From contig CAKRRU010000085.1 of NCBI GenBank assembly GCA_934394515.1, positions 1 to 11,116 on the forward strand: 11,116 bases of DNA, read 5' to 3'. Each line of letters begins with the position of its first letter. Position 1 is the stretch's first letter. Below the pieces are notes generated by a model. It had not been told where the DNA came from, did no database searches, and saw only the letters and a list, made by a program, of their open reading frames with translations. The DNA comes from an uncultured Acetatifactor sp. Lineage in GTDB: Bacteria; Bacillota; Clostridia; Lachnospirales; Lachnospiraceae. Shown here in pieces: positions 1 to 5,613 of the stretch. Made by a program: the position numbers and the translations under genes.

Positions 1-884
1 AGGTTAAGAAGATCCAGCCCATCTGTTTTGAAAATGCTTGCTGGGCTTACACTGTAGGCGCTGCAATCGCAATCAAAAAAGGCTGCAGAAAGGCATCTGA
101 AGCAGCTGCAGCAATCGGTGAAGGTTTACAGGCGTTCTGTATCCCCGGTTCCGTTGCTGATACCCGTAAAGTAGGTCTTGGCCATGGTAACCTGGGCAAG
201 ATGCTTCTGGAAGAGGATACCGACTGCTTCTGTTTCCTGGCCGGACATGAGTCCTTCGCAGCAGCAGAAGGTGCTATCGGTATTGCAGAGAAGGCTAACA
301 AAGTTCGTCAGAAGCCTTTACGTGTTATCCTGAACGGTCTTGGTAAGGACGCTGCAAAGATTATTTCCCGTATCAATGGATTTACCTTTGTTGAGACTTC
401 TTATGATCCTTACACCAACACCGTTACCGAGGTAGAGAGAATCGCTTACTCCGAGGGACTTCGTGCAAAGGTTAACTGCTACGGCGCTAACAGCGTTCCC
501 GAAGGTGTTGCTATCATGTGGAAGGAGAACGTAGATGTATCCATCACCGGTAACTCTACCAATCCTACCAGATTCCAGCATCCTGTAGCCGGTACTTACA
601 AGAAGGAGAGACTGGAAGCAGGCAAGAAGTACTTCTCCGTAGCTTCCGGCGGCGGTACCGGACGTACTCTGCATCCCGATAACATGGCTGCAGGTCCCGC
701 TTCTTACGGTATGACTGATACTCTTGGTCGTATGCACTCTGACGCGCAGTTCGCAGGATCTTCCTCCGTACCCGCACACGTAGAGATGATGGGCCTGATC
801 GGTATGGGTAATAACCCTATGGTAGGCGCTACCGTAGCTGTAGCTGTATCCATCGAGGAAGCAGCAAAGGCCGGCAAGTTCTAA
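1..884 (+). CDS. GGGtGRT family protein (5' end outside window)
   Basis: The reading frame is open from base 3, so the gene begins before the window; 293 residues are visible. The family-defining GGGTGRT motif is encoded at 648-668, inside the stretch SVASGGGTGRTLHPDNMAAG. The C-terminal third is rich in Gly, Ala and Met and ends IEEAAKAGKF. The internal ATG at 201 is not the start, because the same frame encodes a continuous, family-like sequence upstream (for example QPICFENACW and GHGNLGKM). The family (Pfam 'GGGtGRT protein') is common in Clostridia and, as far as I know, has no assigned reaction. No signal peptide is visible in this part, and the protein looks soluble and cytoplasmic. 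Arginine is mostly CGT and glycine mostly GGT/GGC, unlike the neighbouring genes, which suggests high expression. A strong terminator follows 31 bases after the stop codon. Family assignment is confident; function is unknown. Confidence 0.93.
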   Translation, partial: VKKIQPICFENACWAYTVGAAIAIKKGCRKASEAAAAIGEGLQAFCIPGSVADTRKVGLGHGNLGKMLLEEDTDCFCFLAGHESFAAAEGAIGIAEKANKVRQKPLRVILNGLGKDAAKIISRINGFTFVETSYDPYTNTVTEVERIAYSEGLRAKVNCYGANSVPEGVAIMWKENVDVSITGNSTNPTRFQHPVAGTYKKERLEAGKKYFSVASGGGTGRTLHPDNMAAGPASYGMTDTLGRMHSDAQFAGSSSVPAHVEMMGLIGMGNNPMVGATVAVAVSIEEAAKAGKF

Positions 885-915
885 TATAAAAAACCTTATA
901 GAATAAGATTTTTCA

Positions 916-946
916 GGGCTCCCGATATTTTTCGGGAGCTCTTTTT
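916..946 (+). terminator. Rho-independent terminator of the GGGtGRT gene
   Basis: A 10-bp stem (916-925 pairing with 932-941, one G-T pair) with a six-base loop is followed by five T residues at 942-946. It separates the GGGtGRT gene from the polymerase cassette. Confidence 0.9.
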
Positions 947-960
947 GACAAAAAATTACT

Positions 961-989
961 TTGTAATCGAATGCATGTTCTGATATAAT
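961..989 (+). promoter_or_regulatory. Promoter of the Y-family polymerase gene
   Basis: The -35 is TTGTAA (961-966, 4 of 6 consensus), followed by a 17-bp spacer and the extended -10 TGATATAAT (981-989) with a perfect TATAAT. The expected start site is near 996, about 25 bases before the ATG. The perfect TTGACA at 945-950 is 33 bp from the -10 and overlaps the terminator T-tract, so it is not the matching -35. Confidence 0.75.
968..981. promoter_or_regulatory. LexA (DinR) box / SOS operator
   Basis: CGAATGCATGTTCT matches the Gram-positive LexA consensus CGAACRNRYGTTCG at 12 of 14 positions; the mismatches are T for C at position 5 and T for G at position 14. It lies between the -35 and -10 of the polymerase promoter, where a bound repressor would block RNA polymerase. 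Its position upstream of a translesion polymerase gene makes an SOS role likely. Confidence 0.75.
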
Positions 990-1019
990 AAGTGCAGTGG
1001 GTCGGAAAGGAGGCATCTG

Positions 1020-2585
1020 ATGGACGGACAATCGCATACGTATATTGCAATGGATCTGAAGTCCTTTTATGCCTCTGTGGAGTGCGCTGACAGAGGTCTG
1101 GATCCGTTAAACACAAACCTTGTGGTAGCGGATGCCACCCGGACGCAGAAGACAATCTGTCTGGCAGTGTCTCCTTCTCTGAAGGCTTACGGAATTCCGG
1201 GACGTGCCCGTCTGTTCGAAGTGGTCTCCAAGATGCGGGAGGTGAATGCTTTACGAAAGGTCAGGGCTCCGGGTGGCATATTCTCCGGACAATCAGCCTT
1301 TGCGGATGAATTACAGGCGCATCCGGAACTGGAAGCCGGATTTATTACGGCAACGCCCCGTATGTCGAGATATCTGGAATACAGTACGCAGATCTATAAT
1401 ATTTATCTGAAATATATCGCACCGGAAGACATTCATGTGTATTCGATCGATGAAGTATTCCTGGATGTGACACAGTATTTGCATACTTACCGGATGACGG
1501 CAAGGGAGCTTGCTTCGAAGATTGCAACGGAAATCTATGAGAAAAAACAACTGACTGCAACTGCCGGCATCGGAACGAATCTGTATCTGTGCAAGGTGGC
1601 AATGGACATCCTGGCGAAACATATGGAGCCGGATTCAAACGGTGTCCGTATTGCGGAACTGGATGAAGTCAGTTACAGGGAGCAGTTGTGGGATCACAGA
1701 CCTCTGACAGACTTTTGGCGTGTGGGGGCAGGGTATCGGAAGAAACTGGAAGCCGCAGGTCTGTTTACCATGGGAGATGTCGCGAGATGTTCCATTGGAA
1801 AAACACAGGATTACTACAATGAGGATCTGCTTTATAAGATGTTCGGGATAAATGCGGAACTTCTGATTGATCATGCCTGGGGCTACGAACCTGTGACTAT
1901 GGATCTGATCAAATCCTACCGTCCGGAGACAAACTGCATCAGTTCCGGGCAGGTATTACATTGTGCCACAGATTTTACACAGACGAAGATTGTCGTCCGG
2001 GAAATGGCGGAACAACTGGCAATGGATCTGGTGGAGAAAAAACTCGTCACAGATCAGATTGTGCTGACGATTGGTTATGATATAGATAACCTGAAAATCC
2101 CCGATATTGCTGACCGTTATCACGGAGAGATCACAGTAGACCGTTACGGCAGAAGCGTGCCGAAACATGCACTCGGTACCGGGAATCTGGGGGCACAGAC
2201 CGCATCGGTCAGTAAGATTGCGGAAACCACCATGACGTTATATGAACGCATTGTAGATCCGATGCTGCTGTGCAGGAGAATCACATTGGTGGCCAATCAT
2301 TTAAAAGATGCCGATAGCGTTAAAAATGAGCCTGTGTATGAACAATTGAATCTGTTTTCCGCAGGACTTTTGAATGGAAATACAACAGGTGACGGGCAGG
2401 CCGTGCCGGAATCCACGGAACGGAAACAGGAAAAGGAACGTCTTGAAAAAGAGAAGCATTTGCAGGAAGCAATGCTCCGTGTAAAATCAAAGTACGGGAA
2501 AAATGCCATTCTGAAGGCCGCAGATCTTCAGGAAGGAGCAACCACAATAGACACAAACCGTCAGATTGGCGGTCACAAAGCGTAA
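1020..2585 (+). CDS. Y-family (UmuC/UvrX-like) translesion DNA polymerase
   Basis: This 521-residue protein is a cytoplasmic error-prone polymerase that copies past DNA lesions. The palm motifs are clear: metal-binding D12 in MDLKSFYASVE, with Y17 at the steric-gate position as in UmuC, and D144-E145 in SIDEVFLD. The gap from D12 to D144 is about 35 residues longer than in E. coli DinB, which implies an insertion in the fingers/palm region. A helix-hairpin-helix region follows (about 223-260, WRVGAGYRKKLEAAGLFTMG), then a little-finger domain (about 300-430). QLNLF at 442-446 fits the beta-clamp binding consensus. A charged Lys/Glu linker (about 465-480) leads to a conserved-looking tail ending RQIGGHKA. 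AAAGGAGG at 1006-1013 supports the start. The gene sits behind a LexA-box promoter and 76 bp before a YolD-like gene. UvrX/YqjW of Bacillus is the closest named type; I give no symbol because the orthology is uncertain. Confidence 0.93.
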   Translation: MDGQSHTYIAMDLKSFYASVECADRGLDPLNTNLVVADATRTQKTICLAVSPSLKAYGIPGRARLFEVVSKMREVNALRKVRAPGGIFSGQSAFADELQAHPELEAGFITATPRMSRYLEYSTQIYNIYLKYIAPEDIHVYSIDEVFLDVTQYLHTYRMTARELASKIATEIYEKKQLTATAGIGTNLYLCKVAMDILAKHMEPDSNGVRIAELDEVSYREQLWDHRPLTDFWRVGAGYRKKLEAAGLFTMGDVARCSIGKTQDYYNEDLLYKMFGINAELLIDHAWGYEPVTMDLIKSYRPETNCISSGQVLHCATDFTQTKIVVREMAEQLAMDLVEKKLVTDQIVLTIGYDIDNLKIPDIADRYHGEITVDRYGRSVPKHALGTGNLGAQTASVSKIAETTMTLYERIVDPMLLCRRITLVANHLKDADSVKNEPVYEQLNLFSAGLLNGNTTGDGQAVPESTERKQEKERLEKEKHLQEAMLRVKSKYGKNAILKAADLQEGATTIDTNRQIGGHKA

Positions 2586-2661
2586 AACCGTCCGGTGATA
2601 CGATAAGTAAAGAAGATATCTGTAGGCGAAGTGACATGGCAGAGTACAGGAGATCATAGTA

Positions 2662-3066
2662 ATGAATGATAGATATAAAGATATGCTTTTTCTCTCGCAT
2701 CCGGATTCTCCAAGGCATCCCAGAATGCCTTGGCAGGATCGTGCTGCACAGTTTTCTCCCTTTGCAGCACTGACGGGATACGAGGCAGCCCTTAAGGAAA
2801 CGGCACGGCTGACAGACCGGTTTATAGAACTGGATGAGGATAGAAAACAGGAGATCGACAGACGGCTTTTTTATCTGCAACAGCATAGGGAAGAGCAGAT
2901 TCCAGTAAAAATTATTTATTTTATCCCTGATGCCAGAAAGGAAGGAGGCAGCTACCGCACAATGGAAGGATACGTGCGTAAAATAGAGGAAACCAGCAGA
3001 AGCATTTGGATAAAAGGCATTGAGATTCCCATAGACAGGATCTATAAGATTGTTTTTTTATCATGA
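2662..3066 (+). CDS. YolD-like protein
   Basis: This 134-residue soluble protein has the N-terminal signature of clostridial YolD-like proteins, with MPWQDRAAQFSPFAALTGY at about residues 23-41, followed by a charged helical segment (KETARLTDRFIELDEDRK) and a predicted beta-rich C-terminal half containing GSYRTMEGYV. AGGAGA at 2648-2653, eight bases before the ATG, supports the start. It follows the Y-family polymerase by 76 bp with no terminator or obvious promoter between, so it is probably co-transcribed and SOS-controlled. In Bacillus, yolD-type genes accompany uvrX-type polymerases, normally upstream; here the order is polymerase first. Its molecular role is not established; a polymerase accessory role comparable to UmuD is an inference from gene pairing. 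No terminator was seen after it. Confidence 0.82.
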   Translation: MNDRYKDMLFLSHPDSPRHPRMPWQDRAAQFSPFAALTGYEAALKETARLTDRFIELDEDRKQEIDRRLFYLQQHREEQIPVKIIYFIPDARKEGGSYRTMEGYVRKIEETSRSIWIKGIEIPIDRIYKIVFLS

Positions 3067-3096
3067 TGCCAGGAAAATTTGCACGTTATCAGCACT

Positions 3097-3144
3097 TATA
3101 ATATGAAAATTGTACTGGTAAAATATATGGGCTTCCTGTATAAT
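3097..3144 (+). promoter_or_regulatory. Probable promoter region of the membrane-protein cassette
   Basis: Two perfect TATAAT hexamers occur in the gap after the YolD-like gene, at 3097-3102 and 3139-3144. The second lies 59 bases before the chosen TM2 start and is the better placed. Its -35 is poor (TGGTAA at 3116-3121, 17-bp spacing, 3 of 6). The start site cannot be fixed by eye. Confidence 0.5.
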
Positions 3145-3203
3145 GTACTTTAATGACTTGGATCATTACTGAGTCTAAGAGAAGAGGGAGGGAGGAAAGA
3201 CAA

Positions 3204-3638
3204 ATGTACTATTGCAAGAATTGCGGCGAACCCTACATGACAGATGAAGCTGTAATGTGCGTAAAGTGTGGTGTAGCCAAGGGACAGGGAAGCAATTATT
3301 GTCATAATTGCGGAAAGCCTTTAGCACCGGATGCAGCAGTATGTTTAAACTGTGGTGTGGCTAACAAGCAGGCTCCGGCAGCAGATGCTAAATCCAGGCT
3401 GGCGGCAGGACTTTTAGGTATTTTCCTTGGAGCGTTCGGTGTACATAATTTTTATCTGGGCTATACCGGAAAAGCAGTGACACAGTTAGTACTTACTATT
3501 GTAGGATTTATTCTTTGCTGCGTTGTTGTCGGATTCTTTATCATATTTGGAGTCGGAATCTGGGGACTGGTAGAAGCTATTATGATTCTGACAGGTAAGA
3601 TTGACAAAGACGGCAAGGGAAATCCGTTGACAGATTAA
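3204..3638 (+). CDS. TM2-domain membrane protein with two N-terminal zinc ribbons
   Basis: This 144-residue protein begins with two short zinc-ribbon units: C4/C7 with C19/C22, and C33/C36 with C47/C50, each in the form CxxCG. A short Ala-rich linker (52-64) leads to a TM2 domain: a first hydrophobic helix with the hallmark GAFGVHNFYLGYTGKA (76-91), and a second long hydrophobic stretch (about 95-130). The start at 3204 is chosen over the in-frame ATG at 3153 because GGAGG lies at 3191-3195, eight bases upstream, and the zinc ribbon begins at once; the 17 extra residues would be unrelated and would contain the ribosome binding site. The zinc ribbons probably face the cytoplasm, with the TM2 hairpin in the membrane. 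Function is unknown. It heads a run of four small membrane-protein genes, with the next gene 34 bp downstream. Confidence 0.88.
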   Translation: MYYCKNCGEPYMTDEAVMCVKCGVAKGQGSNYCHNCGKPLAPDAAVCLNCGVANKQAPAADAKSRLAAGLLGIFLGAFGVHNFYLGYTGKAVTQLVLTIVGFILCCVVVGFFIIFGVGIWGLVEAIMILTGKIDKDGKGNPLTD

Positions 3639-3672
3639 TTGATCAGAACCCAAAAGGTAGAAAGAGGACAAA

Positions 3673-4119
3673 ATGGACGGACAGAATTTTGAAAATGATA
3701 ACAACGTTACAGTAGATACTACGGCAACAGAAGTTGCTCCGGCAGAACCTGTACAGGAGACACCGGCTGCAGAACAGCCTGTTAACAATTATCAGGATTA
3801 TACAGCAAATGTACAGCCTCAGGCAACAGCGACAGTGTCCGGGCAGGCAGAGAACAATGAGACCAACGTACTGGCAATCGTCAGCCTGGTACTGGGTATC
3901 CTTTCGATCGTTTTAGGATGCTGCACCGGATGGATCGGTGCACTGTTCGGTATCGGCGGTATCATCTGTGCTGTATTTGCTAATAAGCAGAGCAGTACCG
4001 GACTGGCAAAAGCAGGACTGATCTGTTCTATCGTCGGTATCGTACTGGGAATTATCATTACGATCTTAGCTGCAGTATTTTCTGTAGCATTTATGAGTGA
4101 ACTTGCAAACTATTATTAA
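3673..4119 (+). CDS. DUF4190-like small membrane protein
   Basis: The protein has 148 residues. Residues 1-64 are a polar, probably disordered segment rich in Ala, Glu, Gln, Thr and Pro with no signal peptide. From residue 65 the chain is hydrophobic: about 65-84 (NVLAIVSLVLGILSIVLG), about 86-104 (IGALFGIGGIICAVFAN), and about 111-140. The motif SSTGLAKAGLICSIVGIVLG between the last helices is typical of DUF4190-type proteins. AAAGAGG at 3661-3667 gives a normal ribosome binding site. It lies 34 bp after the TM2 gene, and its 3' end overlaps the proposed start of the DUF2752 gene, so the genes are very probably co-transcribed. Function is unknown; the family name rests on pattern recognition of the Gly-rich helix pair. 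Confidence 0.8.
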   Translation: MDGQNFENDNNVTVDTTATEVAPAEPVQETPAAEQPVNNYQDYTANVQPQATATVSGQAENNETNVLAIVSLVLGILSIVLGCCTGWIGALFGIGGIICAVFANKQSSTGLAKAGLICSIVGIVLGIIITILAAVFSVAFMSELANYY

Positions 4120-4531
4120 AAAAAGGCGGAGTCTGGAAGACCGGCTTTATATTGCGGGATGGATTTTCCTACTGGCCGGAAGCATTGGGATTTTCCTGTA
4201 TCTACATATCATTGTTCCATGGCTTGACGGATACACCTGTGTAGTCTACCGCCTGTTTGGTATTTATTGTCCCGGCTGTGGCGGAACGAGAGCAGTAAGT
4301 GCATTGCTTGGGGGACATCCGCTGCTGGCAACCTGGTATCATCCATTGGTAACTTACACGATTGTCATTTTCGGAGGATTTATGTTAAGCCAGACTCTTG
4401 CCAGATTACATATTGGCAGGATCAGAGGCTGGCGCTTTCACGAATGGCATCTGTACGGAGCTGTAGCAATTATGATTGGGAATTTTATTCTGAAAAATAT
4501 TTTGCTTCTCGGCTTTCACATTACACTATGA
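4097..4531 (+). CDS. DUF2752 membrane protein
   Basis: The protein has 144 residues with three hydrophobic segments (about 17-42, 84-104 and 117-140). The DUF2752 hallmark CPGCGGTRA is at 58-66, after the first segment, followed by GGHP at 72-75; the two cysteines of CPGC could bind a metal or be redox-active, which is inference. There is no in-frame ATG near the beginning. The GTG at 4097 is the best start and overlaps the end of the DUF4190-like gene by 23 bases in another frame; TTG at 4103 is an alternative. No good ribosome binding site precedes either, so translation may be coupled to the upstream gene. Function is unknown. It is the third gene of the membrane cassette. Confidence 0.82.
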   Translation: MNLQTIIKKRRSLEDRLYIAGWIFLLAGSIGIFLYLHIIVPWLDGYTCVVYRLFGIYCPGCGGTRAVSALLGGHPLLATWYHPLVTYTIVIFGGFMLSQTLARLHIGRIRGWRFHEWHLYGAVAIMIGNFILKNILLLGFHITL

Positions 4532-4594
4532 CTGTATTTGCATTTTTACATATACAGAATATTTTATCGCACAAAAGTGCAGAGGGAGAAAAAC

Positions 4595-4885
4595 ATGAAT
4601 AAGAAAACTACGGGTATCATTGCTTACATCACATGGATCGGCTGGATCGTTGCGTTTTGCGCAGGCGACAAAGAGGGTGCTAAGTTCCATCTGAATCAGG
4701 CACTGGTGATTCTGATCGGTCAGATCGTTGCAGCAGTAATCAACTACATTCCTTACGTAGGTGGTATTGTTGGCACTATCCTGAGCATTTTCCTGTTCGT
4801 ATGCTGGCTCATGGGTCTGATTTATGCTTGTCAGGATCAAGAGAAGGAAGTTCCCCTGCTTGGCCAGATCAAGATCTTAAAATAA
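4595..4885 (+). CDS. DUF4870/Tic20-like small membrane protein
   Basis: This 96-residue protein has a first hydrophobic helix (about 7-23), the polar motif GAKFHLNQAL (28-37), and further hydrophobic segments (about 36-52 and 54-79), ending in a charged tail with QDQEKEVP. The FHLNQA motif before a helix resembles DUF4870/Tic20-like proteins, which carry a conserved F-H-x-x-Q; I hold this family call only moderately. The start at 4595 is preferred over the in-frame ATG at 4538 because AGAGGGAG (4581-4588) lies six bases upstream and the 19 extra residues would be unrelated. It follows DUF2752 by 63 bp and precedes a strong bidirectional terminator, so it closes the cassette. Function is unknown. 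Confidence 0.75.
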   Translation: MNKKTTGIIAYITWIGWIVAFCAGDKEGAKFHLNQALVILIGQIVAAVINYIPYVGGIVGTILSIFLFVCWLMGLIYACQDQEKEVPLLGQIKILK

Positions 4886-4905
4886 TAAAAACAATAATAA
4901 GTGAT

Positions 4906-4946
4906 AAAAAGAATCCCCGATGTTTCTCACATCGGGGATTCTTTTT
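4906..4946. terminator. Bidirectional Rho-independent terminator
   Basis: A perfect 13-bp stem (4911-4923 with 4929-4941) has a five-base loop. It is flanked by five A residues on the left and five T residues on the right, which extend the pairing to 18 bp. It works on paper for both strands and sits between the plus-strand membrane cassette and the convergent minus-strand lipoprotein gene, 24 bases from the latter's stop codon. Confidence 0.92.
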
Positions 4947-4969
4947 ATGCGGTAATTACGATTCGGAAA

Positions 4970-5467
4970 TTATTCTGCGGCAGAAGTTGCAGTAACAGTT
5001 TCTTCCGCAGTAGTCAGATTCACATCTTCCGGCTGTTCACCATGCAGGAAGGTGATGATGATCTGGATTCGTTTATAGGCTCTGGCATAATTTTCTCTGG
5101 CATAATCGGCAGTTAATTCATTATAGCCACCGTTGCTGTAGGCGTCATGATAACTCTCTACCGCAGTGGTCATATATTCACTGGCCTCGTCGGCAAGGGA
5201 CTCCAGATAATCAAATTCTTCCGGAAAATCCAGGTCTGCGAAATCCTGAAAGGCAGTATCTAACTGATCCAGATATCCAAGAAGTTCATCGGTGGCATTA
5301 TCAGACTGAGCATCCACATTATTGATCTCGGTATCTATGTCGGAAATCTCTGTACAAAAGGAATCAATTTCCTCTTTGAACTGCGTCAGCTTGGGATCCT
5401 TTCCGCAGGCAGTAAGTGTCAGGACCGTCAGTATTCCTGCTGTCACAGCAAGTAATTTCTTTTTCAA
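4970..5467 (-). CDS. Small acidic lipoprotein, function unknown
   Basis: The protein has 165 residues from the proposed TTG start. The N-terminus is a classic lipoprotein signal: MKKK, a hydrophobic core, and the lipobox LTAC with the modified cysteine at residue 21. The mature part is strongly acidic and probably helical, with many Asp and Glu and repeated Leu, Ile and Phe spacing (for example QFKEEIDSFCTEISDIDTEI), then a Tyr-rich middle (YHDAYSNGGYNELTADYAREN) and a Thr/Ala-rich tail. The TTG at 5467 is chosen because GGAGG (5480-5476) lies eight bases upstream; the longer frame starts within that site and would put acidic residues before the lysines. The protein would be anchored outside the cytoplasmic membrane. 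I do not recognise a family. It is a single gene, convergent with the membrane cassette and divergent from metH. Confidence 0.85.
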   Translation of the reverse strand: MKKKLLAVTAGILTVLTLTACGKDPKLTQFKEEIDSFCTEISDIDTEINNVDAQSDNATDELLGYLDQLDTAFQDFADLDFPEEFDYLESLADEASEYMTTAVESYHDAYSNGGYNELTADYARENYARAYKRIQIIITFLHGEQPEDVNLTTAEETVTATSAAE

Positions 5468-5475
5468 AACAGTAT

Positions 5476-5480
5476 CCTCC
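5476..5480 (-). promoter_or_regulatory. Ribosome binding site deciding the TTG start of the lipoprotein
   Basis: On the minus strand TTTGGAGG is followed by eight bases and then TTG AAA AAG AAA. This fixes translation at 5467 and gives a normal lipoprotein signal peptide. Confidence 0.8.
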
Positions 5481-5500
5481 AAATGAATTAATCCAACTAA

Positions 5501-5529
5501 AATTTATCATATTCTTCTGTTTTACGCAA
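5501..5529 (-). promoter_or_regulatory. Candidate promoter of the lipoprotein gene
   Basis: Reading the minus strand, TTGCGT (5529-5524) is followed by 17 bp and TAAATT (5506-5501), which is preceded by TG one base upstream, giving the extended form TGATAAATT. Each hexamer has 4 of 6 consensus bases. The nearby TATGAT (5511-5506) is a better -10 but has no -35 at proper spacing. Confidence 0.45.
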
Positions 5530-5552
5530 CCTCATAATGTTAAAACGTCCCC

Positions 5553-5582
5553 TTTACGAATAAAAGGACATTGTGGTATGAT
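5553..5582 (+). promoter_or_regulatory. Candidate promoter of metH
   Basis: TTTACG (5553-5558, 4 of 6) is followed by an 18-bp spacer and the extended -10 TGGTATGAT (5574-5582). The start site would be near 5589, leaving a leader of roughly 25 bases. The ATG at 5578 lies inside the -10, which supports the later start at 5614. The region is too short for a SAM or cobalamin riboswitch. Confidence 0.5.
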
Positions 5583-5613
5583 TAAAAGAATTAAGAAACA
5601 GGAAAAGAGAGCT

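Noticed and set aside
945..950. Perfect TTGACA as -35 of the polymerase gene
   Set aside because: It lies 33 bp from the TATAAT at 984-989 and overlaps the terminator T-tract; TTGTAA at 961-966 has the correct 17-bp spacing.
318..1037. 239-codon minus-strand frame opposite the GGGtGRT gene
   Set aside because: It is antisense to a recognised gene, runs through the terminator and polymerase promoter, and its translation resembles no protein family.
3153..3203. Longer N-terminus of the TM2 protein from ATG 3153
   Set aside because: The segment contains the GGAGG ribosome binding site of the ATG at 3204, and the extra residues do not fit the zinc-ribbon start.
4267..4602. 111-codon frame overlapping the DUF2752 and DUF4870-like genes
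   Set aside because: It overlaps a recognised DUF2752 gene and the next gene's start, and its translation has no family character; it is a shadow frame.
5483..5613. SAM or cobalamin riboswitch before metH
   Set aside because: The gap to the divergent lipoprotein gene is only about 130 bases and the predicted leader is about 25 bases. The only pairing seen is a weak hairpin between GTCC (about 5547) and GGAC (about 5568).
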